Shown: positions 23,975 to 33,400 of the stretch, piece by piece
Position numbering within the stretch: position 1 is the first letter of the stretch
Layout of the letters: each line of letters begins with the position of its first letter
From: Elusimicrobiota bacterium
GTDB lineage: Bacteria > Elusimicrobiota > Elusimicrobia > F11
Assembly: GCA_022072025.1 (NCBI GenBank)
Contig: JAJVIP010000029.1
Location: 1 to 43,005 of the forward strand
Reading direction: 5' to 3'
DNA length: 43,005 nucleotides
The notes under the pieces: generated by a model
Told to the model about the DNA's origin: nothing
Databases searched by the model: none
Seen by the model: only the letters and a program-made list of their open reading frames with translations
Program-made: the position numbers and the translations under genes

Positions 23975-25138
23975 TTATTTCCCCATTCCGATTTTTTGAG
24001 CTTTTTGGAAAAGTTTCCCCTCGTTTTTTATTTCGGGGGCCAACACGATTTCGGTCATTTGGAATTGCCGAATGTTGGCGGCTCCAACGGCGCCCATGCT
24101 TGTGCGAAGCGCGCCCACGAGATTTTGGGTGCCGTCATCGGTGCGGGCGGGTCCATTCATTATTTCTTCAAGAGAACCCGTGGTTCCCACTCGAATGCGT
24201 GTGCCCCGAGGAAGATTCACGTGAGGAGTGGCCATGCCCCAATGGAAACCTCCTCCGGGCGCCTCTTTGGCGCGGGCAAAGGCGGAACCCACCATAACGG
24301 CATCGGCGCCGCAGGCGAAGGATTTGCAGATGTCTCCTCCGGTGCTCATGCCTCCATCGGTAATAATGGGCACATAGCGGCCGGTTTGTTTGAAGTAATT
24401 TTCTCTGGCGGCTGCGCAATCGACGGTGGCGGTGACTTGTGGCACACCGATGCCCAGCACCCCTCGAGATGTACAGGCGGAACCTGGTCCCACGCCCACC
24501 AGAATGGCGGCGGCGCCGGTGTCCATGAGTTCCAATGTGGCGTCGTACTGAACGGAGTTTCCTAGGACCACGGCGATCTTGAGGGTTTTTTTACAGAGCT
24601 TATGAAGATCAACAGTTTTGTAGTTGGTGGCTTGATGGCGAACCGTAATGACCGTGGCTTGAACAAAGAAAAAAGTGGCCCCTGCTTCCTGAGCGATCGG
24701 ACCAAATTTCTCCGCGTTTTGAGGGATACAAGAAACAGCGGGATGAATTCCCCCTTTCTTCATCTGTTCCACGCGTTTCCCGATCAATTTTTCTTTGATG
24801 GGTTCTTTGTACATTTTCTGCACAAGCTCCGTGGCTGTTTCCGGGTCCGCGCGTTGGATTTCATTTAATATTTCTGTCGGATCTTCATAGCGCGTTTGAA
24901 CCCCGTCCAAGTTCAAGACCGCCAACCCGCCTAATTTTCCCATGGCGATGGCAAATTTCACATCGACCACGCCGTCCATGGCGCTCGCGATGAAGGGAAG
25001 GGGTAACTTGTTGGTCCCAATTTTCGAGGAAATATCCACCTCGGCTGGGTTGATGGTTAAAGCGCCGGGAACCAGCGCAATTTCGTCGAACCCATACGCC
25101 CGTCGGGCTTCACGTTCACGTCCAATAAAAAATGCCAT
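23975..25138 (-). CDS. guaB3: IMP dehydrogenase, GuaB3 type
   Basis: This 387-aa TIM-barrel protein belongs to the GuaB3 branch of IMP dehydrogenases. It has no CBS (Bateman) domains; canonical GuaB is about 490 aa. The catalytic-loop cysteine is present (C222 in [15 protein letters not shown]), with [20 protein letters not shown] for the phosphate site, [16 protein letters not shown], and a C-terminus [20 protein letters not shown] as I recall from cyanobacterial GuaB3. Some GuaB3 proteins (for example the mycobacterial one) lack the Cys loop, but cyanobacterial GuaB3 is reported active. With guaA next to it and no other guaB in the window, it is probably the working enzyme. The start is ATG 25136-25138 with AAGGAG seven bases upstream. 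Confidence 0.88.
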   Translation of the reverse strand: MAFFIGREREARRAYGFDEIALVPGALTINPAEVDISSKIGTNKLPLPFIASAMDGVVDVKFAIAMGKLGGLAVLNLDGVQTRYEDPTEILNEIQRADPETATELVQKMYKEPIKEKLIGKRVEQMKKGGIHPAVSCIPQNAEKFGPIAQEAGATFFFVQATVITVRHQATNYKTVDLHKLCKKTLKIAVVLGNSVQYDATLELMDTGAAAILVGVGPGSACTSRGVLGIGVPQVTATVDCAAARENYFKQTGRYVPIITDGGMSTGGDICKSFACGADAVMVGSAFARAKEAPGGGFHWGMATPHVNLPRGTRIRVGTTGSLEEIMNGPARTDDGTQNLVGALRTSMGAVGAANIRQFQMTEIVLAPEIKNEGKLFQKAQKIGMGK

Positions 25139-25452
25139 AGGTCATCTCCTTATTAATACCAGCGAAGAAAATAAAGTTGCAAAGTCGTCTTCCCGGCAAT
25201 CTTCTTGGCCGGGATCCAGGTTTTTTCTCAGATGAAAACCTGGGCCCCGTACCGTTCCATAATGATCTTGGCCGGTACAGTCCAGAACAATAAATTATCA
25301 TTGAGCTGGACGGCCAAAAGCATGCCGGGGCGACGGGGTTGTTCAATGTCACTTTTCTTTTTACGTCTGTATAAGTTAATAAATTGTTGATCCGAGGATT
25401 ATTTCTTCGTTCGGACCCCTGTAAAAAGGTCCAAGTGTATTTTTTTCCTTAT
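25139..25452. other. gene-free stretch between dcd and guaB3
   Basis: These 314 bases hold palindromic repeat D (25184-25335) and a small hairpin (GGACC/GGTCC at 25413-25432). The rest is AT-rich. The start of the superoperon transcript should lie here, but I see no convincing -35/-10 pair at a sensible distance. No open frame looks real. Confidence 0.6.
25184..25335. repeat. palindromic repeat D, interrupted by a second palindromic unit
   Basis: The left arm (from 25184, with TTCCCGGCAATCTTCTTGGC) and the first part of the right arm (CCTGGGCCCC, ending near 25248) fit the A/B/C family. The rest of the right arm (GGCCAAAAGCATGCCGGGGC, from 25312) is displaced by about 63 inserted bases at 25249-25311. 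The insert is itself palindromic: GTACCG/CGGTAC at 25249-25254 and 25273-25278, and GTCCAG/CTGGAC at 25280-25285 and 25306-25311. Confidence 0.75.
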
Positions 25453-26037
25453 CTATATTTTCGCAGCCGTTGGTTCCAACTGGGCCTGATATTTGCCGTT
25501 TTTGTCTTGATAGGAAATAGCGCAGACATCATCGGATTGAAGAAAAATAAGTTGAGCAATTCCTTCCCCTGAATACAGTTTCACGGGCAGGGGTGTCAAA
25601 TTGCTGATCGCTATGGTGGCATGACCTTCCCACTCAGGTTCAAACGGCGTCACGTTGACGAAGATGCCGCACCGGGCGTAAGTGGATTTTCCGAAACAAA
25701 TGGTCAGAATATCCCTTGGAATTTTGAAGTATTCCATGGTTTGGGCCAAGATGAGGCCATGGGGCGGAATCATCAGGAAATCATCGGCGCGCATGGTTTG
25801 AAAAATCCCGGGTTTTATGTTTTTGGGGTCAATTTCAAGTCCGGAATCCGCTTTGAGGACCCGGTACATGTTTCCGAGCCGCATGTCGTAGCCGTAACTC
25901 GACACGCCGAACGAAATCAAACGTCGCATTGTCCCTTGGGGCAATTCCATTTGTTTGATTTGTTCCCGCGCGAACGGACGAATCATCGCTTGATTCTCCG
26001 CTTGATCAATAATCCATTTGTCAGATTTTACCGGCAT
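25453..26037 (-). CDS. dcd: dCTP deaminase
   Basis: Dcd deaminates dCTP to dUTP, the precursor of dTMP. The 194-aa protein has SSYGYDMRLG at about 46-55, KSTYARCGIFVNVTPFEPEW with the nucleotide-binding Arg, EWEGHATIAISN with the catalytic Glu, and a C-terminal LYSGEGIAQLIFLQ. A bifunctional dCTP deaminase/dUTPase cannot be excluded from sequence alone. It lies 12 bases after nrdJ with GGAG five bases before its ATG, so it is the last gene of nrdR-nrdJ-dcd and fits deoxynucleotide supply. Confidence 0.94.
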   Translation of the reverse strand: MPVKSDKWIIDQAENQAMIRPFAREQIKQMELPQGTMRRLISFGVSSYGYDMRLGNMYRVLKADSGLEIDPKNIKPGIFQTMRADDFLMIPPHGLILAQTMEYFKIPRDILTICFGKSTYARCGIFVNVTPFEPEWEGHATIAISNLTPLPVKLYSGEGIAQLIFLQSDDVCAISYQDKNGKYQAQLEPTAAKI

Positions 26038-26049
26038 AGGTTCTCCATT

Positions 26050-28635
26050 TTAATTGCATTCTGAATATCCGCAGTCGTTGCAGATGGGGCCCGAGCAGCC
26101 CGATCCATATCGTATGTTGGCGCTGAAACAATCGGGGCATTTATCACTCAAGTGGGTCAAATTCCAAAGTTCCAGGGTGCCAGTGTCTTCCGTTGGCCCG
26201 GTGGTTTCATCGCCCACAAGCGTTGGGCCTTCTTCTCCCTCCAGGAGCTGGCCATGTTTTTTCAGGTGGGCTTTCAGAGCGACGCCGATTCCGTGAGCAA
26301 TGGAATGCACTTTGCTCTCGCCCAGGCCAAAGGGACGATCTCCCTTGACCGATTGAAGGTGACGAAGCAAGGCCGTTGGATTTCCCCCTTCTTCCAAATA
26401 TTTTGAGATGAGCACTCCAATAATGGAGGTCAGCCCGGAAATTTCGGTCCCCACGGGTGGCAAACTTGAAAAGAGTCGATAGGGGCCAGCTTCATCATAA
26501 TCAATGTGCACATGGAGAGGTCCCTGGCCGGTTTTAATCTCATAATACTCCGATGAGACTCCCAGAGAAAGGTCTCTGGCACGCTTCACTTTCCGGGGAG
26601 TCGAGACCGAATTGAGAACTTGTTGTTTTTTGCTGCCGTCGCGGTAAATGGTGATGCCTTTACATCCCAATTCAAAAGCCAACAAGAAGGCTTGGCGCAC
26701 ATCTTGGGGCGTGGCGCTGTTTGGAAGATTGATGGTTTTGGAGACGGCGTTGTCCACATGGGCTTGGAAAGTGGCTTGCATGCGAACATGAAATTCCGCG
26801 GAGATATCATGCGCGGTGGCGAATAATTTCTGAATGTCCTGTGGAATTTCATCCAGACCCCGAATGGATTTGTTGTTGGCTTCAATTTTTTTCCACAGCG
26901 TTTCTTCTCCGAGACCAAAAAACTTATTTTTTTCGGCCACGGCGTGAAACAGAGGGTTCACTTCAAAGAAAACGTCCTTGGGGTTGGGGGCCACTTCGTT
27001 TTTTAAGGATTCCAAGGCTTGAGCGTTGTATCGGGTGTAGGCCAAGGCGTAAAAGGGTTCTATGCCAGCCCCTTGAAGGCCCGCCGCCAAGCCGATTGTT
27101 CCCGTGGGCGCGATGGTGGTTCTGGCGCAATGGCGCGGTGTCTGATATCGGCCTCTAAAGTGGGGGCCCGATTTATCATAAATGCTGTTTCGCCAATTTG
27201 GAAATACGCCCCGTTCCAGCGCCAGCTCTTCGGAGGCCTGGAGGGCGGTGTCATTGATGAATTTCATGAGTTGTTTGGCTTGGTCCAAACCCTTTTGTGA
27301 ATCATAGGGAATGCCCAATTTCACCAAGGCTTCGGCCCATCCCATAATTCCCAGTCCAATTCGGCGGTTGCCTTTGGCCAAAACTTCCATTTCGGGGAGG
27401 GGATAATTGTTGATATCAATCACATCGTCCAGAAACCGAATGGCGGTGTAAATGGTTTGTTTGAGTCCATCCCAGTCCCAGGTGCCATGGGTGATTTCAC
27501 CCCCCACAAATTGGGCGACATTGATGGAGCCCAGGTTGCAGGGTTCATTGGGAAGCAGGGGTTGTTCTCCGCAAGGATTGGTGGATTCGATGCGCCCCAA
27601 AGCGGGGGTGGGGTTGGAGGTTGAATTGTTGATTTTATCTATGAAGATAATTCCAGGATCACCTGACCTCCAAGCATTTTCAGTAATAAGATCGAACACA
27701 TCCCGTGCCGAAAGCCGGCCTGTGATTTTCTTCGTTCTTGGATTTAAAAGATCATATTCCCAATCATTTTCAATAGATTCCAAGAATTTATCTTCAATTG
27801 TGACGGAGATGTTGAAGTTTTCCATCACGCCGGGCCGAGCTTTGAGGCGAATAAAATCTCGAATTTCAGGATGCCAAACTGGCAAAACGCCCATGTTGGC
27901 TCCTCTCCTGTTGCCTCCTTGTTTCACGACAGCGGTCATTTTGTCGAAAACTTGCATGAATGAGATAACTCCAGACGCCACACCTTCTGTTGATTTGACG
28001 GTGTCTCCGGCCGGGCGCATGCGTTCAAAGGAAAACCCCGTTCCTCCCCCAGATTTATGAATCAAAGCTTGAGCCTGCAAGGCATGCGTAATTCCTTCCA
28101 TGGAGTCTTCTATGGGCAAAACATAACAGGCGGAGAGTTGCTGAATATCGCGTCCGGCGTTCATCAATGTGGGAGAGTTGGGCAAAAATTTCCAAGTGGC
28201 CATGACGTTATAAAACCGGAGGGTCCAATCGTTGACCACTTTCTTGGCTTCGGGGAACTTTTCTATGGCGGAATGACAATTTTGAATAAACCGGTGAAAA
28301 TTCGAATCTCGGTCCAACGATGAATGGAGTCCGTTGTGGAACAGCCAGCTCCGAATGATGGAGGGGCTGTTGGGACCAGAAAGGGGATTGGGCATTTCTT
28401 TTTTAAGGAGGCGGACCCCATCAAATAACCCCCACAAATGCGCAGAGGGGTGATAGAGAAGTTCGGCCAACGCGATGTTATTGGCGACCCCCATCAACCA
28501 AGCCTCAACGGTTGGGGCGTCTTTTAGATATTTATCCCTGATGACTTTCTTTTGATTTTCAGTCAGCTGAATCGGGGTTGGGCGCTCCACTTCCCAGGGA
28601 GAGGCTTTGGGGGAGGTTGTAAGCGCGTTTGACAT
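26050..28635 (-). CDS. nrdJ: adenosylcobalamin-dependent (class II) ribonucleotide reductase
   Basis: NrdJ reduces ribonucleotides with a thiyl radical made from coenzyme B12, with no oxygen needed. The 861-aa protein has the redox cysteines C170 (QLSACYVLP) and C366 (NEPCNLGS), the thiyl/catalytic trio N353, C355, E357 (NPCGEQ), KSGGGTGFSFERMRP, and a cysteine-rich C-terminus (CPDCF..CSGPICNDCGYSEC) for re-reduction. There is no N-terminal ATP-cone, so the overall activity switch of class I enzymes is absent. Its ATG overlaps the nrdR TAA by one base (TAATG), tying synthesis to the repressor. The organism needs B12 made or taken up elsewhere. Confidence 0.95.
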   Translation of the reverse strand: MSNALTTSPKASPWEVERPTPIQLTENQKKVIRDKYLKDAPTVEAWLMGVANNIALAELLYHPSAHLWGLFDGVRLLKKEMPNPLSGPNSPSIIRSWLFHNGLHSSLDRDSNFHRFIQNCHSAIEKFPEAKKVVNDWTLRFYNVMATWKFLPNSPTLMNAGRDIQQLSACYVLPIEDSMEGITHALQAQALIHKSGGGTGFSFERMRPAGDTVKSTEGVASGVISFMQVFDKMTAVVKQGGNRRGANMGVLPVWHPEIRDFIRLKARPGVMENFNISVTIEDKFLESIENDWEYDLLNPRTKKITGRLSARDVFDLITENAWRSGDPGIIFIDKINNSTSNPTPALGRIESTNPCGEQPLLPNEPCNLGSINVAQFVGGEITHGTWDWDGLKQTIYTAIRFLDDVIDINNYPLPEMEVLAKGNRRIGLGIMGWAEALVKLGIPYDSQKGLDQAKQLMKFINDTALQASEELALERGVFPNWRNSIYDKSGPHFRGRYQTPRHCARTTIAPTGTIGLAAGLQGAGIEPFYALAYTRYNAQALESLKNEVAPNPKDVFFEVNPLFHAVAEKNKFFGLGEETLWKKIEANNKSIRGLDEIPQDIQKLFATAHDISAEFHVRMQATFQAHVDNAVSKTINLPNSATPQDVRQAFLLAFELGCKGITIYRDGSKKQQVLNSVSTPRKVKRARDLSLGVSSEYYEIKTGQGPLHVHIDYDEAGPYRLFSSLPPVGTEISGLTSIIGVLISKYLEEGGNPTALLRHLQSVKGDRPFGLGESKVHSIAHGIGVALKAHLKKHGQLLEGEEGPTLVGDETTGPTEDTGTLELWNLTHLSDKCPDCFSANIRYGSGCSGPICNDCGYSECN

Positions 28636-29162
28636 TAGTTTTTGGCGGTGGGTTCGCCAACAAACCCTGCGAGAAGATCCAGGGGTGGGCTTTTTCTGTT
28701 TTTAATCTTTTGTTCGTGTTTAAGGCCTCGAATTTCTTGGAAAAAACTATCCACGTCAGAAAACTGTTTGTAAACCGATGCGAAGCGAATATAGGCCACA
28801 TGATCGAGATCTTTCAATTTGGCCAAAAGCCGTTCGCCTATTGATTTGCTGGGTACTTCGATAACAAAATCTTCTTGGAGGGAAATTTCAACTTCGGTTA
28901 CCAATTTTTCGATCTGCTCGGCGGAAATATTTCGGTTTTTACAAGCCCGCGACACCCCTTCTCGGAGCTTGTTTCGGTCGTAGGGTTCCCGGCGGTTGTC
29001 GGACTTGAGCACGATCATCGGAATGACTTCAAGGCGTTCGTAGGTGGTAAACCGTCGTTCGCACTGTAAGCATTCTCGGCGACGACGAATAACATTACCC
29101 GATTCGACTGGCCGAGAATCGGTTACGTGATCTTCAGGATGATTGCAATGGGGGCATTTCAT
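28635..29162 (-). CDS. nrdR: transcriptional repressor NrdR
   Basis: NrdR senses ATP/dATP and represses ribonucleotide reductase genes. The 175-aa protein has the zinc ribbon (C3, C6, C31, C34 in MKCPHC..CLQCERRF), the RRRRECLQCERRFTTYER stretch, and an ATP-cone over about residues 46-136. A C-terminal tail of about 25 residues is extra. The start is ATG 29160-29162, the universal NrdR start MKCPHC; an in-frame upstream ATG would read through the promoter. It is first in the operon with nrdJ and dcd, and its own promoter carries two likely NrdR boxes. Confidence 0.96.
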   Translation of the reverse strand: MKCPHCNHPEDHVTDSRPVESGNVIRRRRECLQCERRFTTYERLEVIPMIVLKSDNRREPYDRNKLREGVSRACKNRNISAEQIEKLVTEVEISLQEDFVIEVPSKSIGERLLAKLKDLDHVAYIRFASVYKQFSDVDSFFQEIRGLKHEQKIKNRKSPPLDLLAGFVGEPTAKN

Positions 29163-29165
29163 GGT

Positions 29166-29181
29166 GTACAACCTGTTGTTG
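29166..29181. promoter_or_regulatory. putative NrdR box 1
   Basis: The site is centred on TACAACCTGTTG (29167-29178), an imperfect dyad ACAAC/GTTGT. It overlaps the expected transcription start of nrdR and is 31 bp (three helical turns) from an identical 12-mer. Paired 16-bp boxes about 31-32 bp apart are the known NrdR arrangement, though the usual box core is more AT-rich. Confidence 0.6.
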
Positions 29182-29189
29182 TGTGCGCG

Positions 29190-29218
29190 ATTGTAATTAC
29201 AACCTGTTGACATGTCAA
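29190..29218 (-). promoter_or_regulatory. sigma70-type promoter of nrdR-nrdJ-dcd
   Basis: On the minus strand there is a perfect -35 box TTGACA (29218-29213), a 17-base spacer, and the -10 box TACAAT (29195-29190). The predicted start point is near 29183, giving a leader of about 20 bases before the nrdR ATG. The spacer is occupied by putative NrdR box 2. Confidence 0.75.
29197..29212. promoter_or_regulatory. putative NrdR box 2
   Basis: A second copy of TACAACCTGTTG lies at 29198-29209, exactly within the -35/-10 spacer of the nrdR promoter. A repressor bound here and at box 1 would block RNA polymerase, so negative autoregulation by NrdR is the natural reading. Confidence 0.6.
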
Positions 29219-29309
29219 GGAATCGAATGGGGATCCAATAGAGTGGTTACATTGGGTTTTGGACAAGATTTGTATACTCCGACGACAAGAACATCAAGGA
29301 GATAAATTT

Positions 29310-30446
29310 GTGAACAATAAATGGGTTTTGGCCACTGGCGTGGTTCTATTTCATATGGGAGCTCCGGCGGTTCAAGCAAACCCCAAGTTCCCCGTCACCG
29401 TGGGTCCCCAAATTGGGTATATGGTGATCGAAGGCGATTCAGATGTTGAAAGTGACCTCGTTTATGGAGCCAGGTTCGGGACCTTTTTAACCAAAGATTT
29501 GGCCGCAGAACTGGTGGTGCTGGGCGGAAAGTCGGATATTGAAAATACCAACAAAAGCGCCGATTTGTTGCTGCCGCATGTCGAACTTCAAAAACACTAT
29601 GGAAATTCCGTTTGGACGCCCTATTTGGCTGCTGGACTTGGATATCTTCAGGTGAACCGCGATCGTCAGATCAACGAAAATGAAATCGATTTTTCAGTGC
29701 TGTATGGAGCGGGTCTCAAATGGCAATTTCATCCTTCCTTTCAAGCGCGATTGGATGGGCGTCATTTTATAGATGCCGAAAGCGGACAGGGCACCCACAA
29801 TGGACTCTTCACGCTGGGCATCAGTTGGGTTTATGGAAATGATGTGCGGGCCAAAAAAGAGATTCCCCCTCCCCCTCCGCCCGTTGTTCAGGTGGTGGAT
29901 TCCGATCAAGACGGAGTCCTTGATGAAATCGACCGTTGCCCGGGAACGCCACTTCAAACAAAAGTGGATGAAAGGGGCTGCACTCTTCTTTTTGATACCG
30001 ATGGCGATGGGGTGAATGATGATCTGGACGAATGCCCTGGAACGGCACTTGGCACGGTTGTAGATGGGGTGGGCTGTCCTCAGGCCGAATTTCGTGTTCC
30101 AGAAAAAGAATGGGTGCTTCATGGCGTGCGGTTTCAGAGCGGTTCTGACAAATTAACGCCAGACAGCATCAAGGGTTTAGAAGAGGTGGTTGGTATTTTA
30201 TCCACGCATGCCCGCGTTCGAGTTGAAATCCAAGGTCACACCGATCGAACGGGGTCTTTCGAGCTGAATCAACAACTTTCTGAGGCGCGGGCCATTTCGG
30301 TTAAGTGGTATTTGGTGGGACGAGGCATTGAGCCCGGTCGTATGGAAACCGTCGGATTCGGTTATTCCAAACCCATTGCCGACAACAAAACCGCCGCCAA
30401 CCGAGCCAAAAACCGCCGCATCGAATTCCGCGTTTTAAGTCGCTAA
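29310..30446 (+). CDS. outer-membrane OmpA-like protein with TSP3 repeats
   Basis: The only plus-strand gene. The 378-aa product has a signal peptide (residues 1-23, ending APAVQA), then a predicted eight-stranded beta-barrel of about 175 residues. A proline run (PPPPPP) and two thrombospondin type 3 Ca-binding repeats follow (DSDQDGVLDEIDRCPGT and DTDGDGVNDDLDECPGT). It ends with an OmpA peptidoglycan-binding domain (IQGHTDRTGSFELNQQLSEA through NRRIEFRV). This OprF-like layout anchors the outer membrane to the wall. The start is GTG 29310-29312 because AAGGAG lies eight bases upstream and the signal peptide begins there. A TATACT at 29273-29278 may be its -10 box. It is divergent from nrdR and convergent with carB, with seven bases between stops. 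Confidence 0.92.
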   Translation: MNNKWVLATGVVLFHMGAPAVQANPKFPVTVGPQIGYMVIEGDSDVESDLVYGARFGTFLTKDLAAELVVLGGKSDIENTNKSADLLLPHVELQKHYGNSVWTPYLAAGLGYLQVNRDRQINENEIDFSVLYGAGLKWQFHPSFQARLDGRHFIDAESGQGTHNGLFTLGISWVYGNDVRAKKEIPPPPPPVVQVVDSDQDGVLDEIDRCPGTPLQTKVDERGCTLLFDTDGDGVNDDLDECPGTALGTVVDGVGCPQAEFRVPEKEWVLHGVRFQSGSDKLTPDSIKGLEEVVGILSTHARVRVEIQGHTDRTGSFELNQQLSEARAISVKWYLVGRGIEPGRMETVGFGYSKPIADNKTAANRAKNRRIEFRVLSR

Positions 30447-30453
30447 GGGATTT

Positions 30454-33400
30454 TTAGAGTTTTGAAACGGCTTTTTGTTTTTTCGGGTTGAGAGGGTCGG
30501 GTTTTTTGGAGAGAAGTTTATAGTAATCCTGCAGCGACCGGATGGTCCAGGCGTCTTTTTGGAGGGACTCAATGGCTTCTGTGGCTGCGGCCGCGGCGGC
30601 CAAGGTGGTGATGATCGGAACGCCCGCTCCCAAAGCCGCATTTCGGATGGCGTAACCGTCCTTCCTAGAATGAGCGCCTGACGGCGTGTTGATAATGAGG
30701 GAAACTTCCTTGTTGGTGATGATGTCCACCACGTTGGGTCGCCCCTCCTCAATCTTTTTAACGATTTCAACCGGGATTCCAGCTTCTCGAAAAGAAAGAG
30801 CTGTTCCCTCTGTGGCCAACACGCCAAAACCCAACTGATGCAGTTGTCTGGCAATTTCAATGGCGCGCATACGTGAGGTTTTTTGAAGGCTGATCAATAC
30901 CTTCCCATGGGAGGGTAGAGGAGAATTGGCCGCCGCTTGAGATTTGGCATAGGCGGCGGAAAAATTATCGGCAATCCCCATCACTTCTCCGGTGGACCTC
31001 ATTTCCGGGCCCAAAACCGCGTCCACACCAGGGAATCGGCTCCATGGGAGGACGGCTTCTTTAACCGATGTCCAAGGGGTGACGAAGTCCCGGTCTTGAA
31101 CGTGTTTCGGTAAAACTTGCGAAAGTTTTTTCCCCATCATCAACTTGGCGGCCAATTTGGCCAAGGGGACATTGGTCGCTTTGGAAACAAAGGGCACGGT
31201 CCGACTCGCCCGCGGGTTCACTTCCAAGACGTACACCACATTGTCCTTGAGCGCGAGCTGCATGTTCATGAGCCCTTTAACTTTCAGCGCTTTGGCCAAT
31301 GTTTTGGTGTAGCTCACAATGGTGGCCAAGGATTCTTTGTTGAGTTTTCGGGGCGGCAGCATACAAGCGGAATCCCCCGAGTGGATACCAGCCGCTTCAA
31401 TATGTTCCATGATGCCGCCAATATAGGTGTGGGTTCCGTCCGACAGCGCGTCGACGTCGATTTCGAGCGCGTTATCCAAAAACTTATCAATCAATACGGG
31501 ATGAGTGGAAGAAAGCGACGCCGCCCGAGCGATATAAGACTCAAGCATTTCATCGTCATAAACCACTTCCATGGCCCGTCCGCCCAGCACATAGGAGGGG
31601 CGCAACATCACCGGATAACCGATACGATTGGCCACTTCTTTGGCTTCTTCATAGGAACGGGCCATGCCGTGGGCCGGTTGCGGAATTCGGAGTTTGTTGA
31701 GAAGCCGACCGAAACGTTCACGGTCTTCAGCCAAGTCGATGGAATCGGGTGAGGTGCCTAAAATTTTCACACCGCACTCTTCAAGGGGCAAGGCCAAATT
31801 AAGCGGCGTTTGCCCTCCGAACTGAACGATAAGGCCCAACGGTTTTTCCCGTTCGACAATATTCAGGACATCTTCCAGCGTGAGGGGTTCAAAATACAAA
31901 TGGTCGGACGTGTCGTAATCGGTGGAGACCGTCTCGGGGTTGCAATTAACCATGATGGTTTCATAGCCGGCTTCTTGCAGGGCTTTCACCGCGTGAACGC
32001 AGCAATAATCAAATTCGATTCCTTGACCGATCCGGTTGGGGCCCCCGCCCAAAATCATAACCTTCTTTTTCTTGGAGGGTTTGGTTTCATTTTCCTCGCC
32101 GTAGGTGGAGTAGTAATAAGGGGTGTAGGCCTCAAACTCCGCGGCGCAAGTGTCCACCAGATTAAACACCGGCTCTATTTTGAGTTTTTTTCGAATGGCC
32201 CGAATCTGTTTTTCAGTTTGTCCCAGCAAATGGCCCAGTTGAATGTCAGAGTATCCCAACTTTTTGGCTTCTCGAAGAAACTCGCCTTGAAGAGTTTTTC
32301 GGCCTTCATTGTTTCCATTAAGTGATTCGTTCAGTCTGTTTTCAAACTGGACCAATTCATTAATTTGAGAAATAAACCAAGGGTCAATTTTGGAAAGGTT
32401 ATAGATCTCAGAGGGAGTCAAGCCCAGTTTGAGGCCGGCTTTGAGAGCGAAGAGCCGGTCAGAGTTGGGGGTGCGGATTTTTTCACGAAGGGTTTGGAGC
32501 AGCGAATCATATTTCTGGGTCCATGCGTCCGGTGACATTTCTTGTTTGGCCACAATGGCTTGTTCGACCACCGGATTAAAGGATTTCCCATCCGACCCCA
32601 AACCAGCGCGTCCAATCTCAAGTCCGCGGTAGGCTTTCTGAAGCGCTTCTTTGAAGGTGCGGCCCAACGCCATCACTTCTCCAACCGATTTCATTTGCGT
32701 GCCGAGCTGTTGATTGCTCTCGGAAAATTTTTCAAAAGCGAACCGCGGAATTTTGACGACGGTGTAATCAATCGTGGGTTCGAAACTGGCCGGTGTTTTT
32801 TTGGTGATGTCGTTTTTGATTTCATCCAATCGGTACCCAACGGCCAACAAGGCCGCCAACTTGGCAATGGGGAACCCCGTGGCTTTGGAGGCCAAGGCGC
32901 TTGACCGGGACACGCGCGGGTTCATTTCAATGACAATCAAACGTCCCGTTCCAGGGTGCAAACCAAATTGAATGTTGGATCCGCCGGTTTCCACACCAAT
33001 TTTACGAATGCAGGCAAAGGCTTGGTCCCGCATGCGTTGATATTCTTTGTCCGTGAGCGTCATGGCGGGAGCAACGGTGATGGAATCCCCCGTGTGCACG
33101 CCGAGCGGGTCGACATTTTCAATTGAACAAATGACGATACATTGGTCGGCTTTGTCTCTCATCACCTCAAGTTCGTATTCTTTCCAACCTTCCAATGATT
33201 CCTCAATTAAAATTTCGCTGATGGGGCTCAAGTCCAAACCTTTCGCGGCGGCTTTGAGAAATTCTTCACGGGTATAAACCAATCCCGATCCGGTTCCGCC
33301 CAAGGTAAAGGAAGGACGAATGATGAGCGGAAACCCGATTTTTTGGGACATTTCTTCCGCTTCGGTCAATGTTTTCGCGAATCCGCTCTTTGGCATATCG

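Noticed and set aside
25153-25182. TTGCAA..TATTAA as promoter for guaB3
   Set aside because: The predicted start point would fall within the AAGGAG ribosome site, leaving no usable leader.
5707-25335. The four palindromic copies as a CRISPR array or one dispersed array
   Set aside because: The copies are kilobases apart, vary in loop size and have no spacer structure; no cas gene is visible.
25413-25446. Hairpin GGACC/GGTCC with a following T-run as a terminator
   Set aside because: The T-run follows on the plus strand, where no gene ends; on the minus strand, after dcd, no U-run follows the hairpin.
30447-30453. Bidirectional terminator between ompA and carB
   Set aside because: Only seven bases separate the stops and no stem-loop with T-run is visible at either end.
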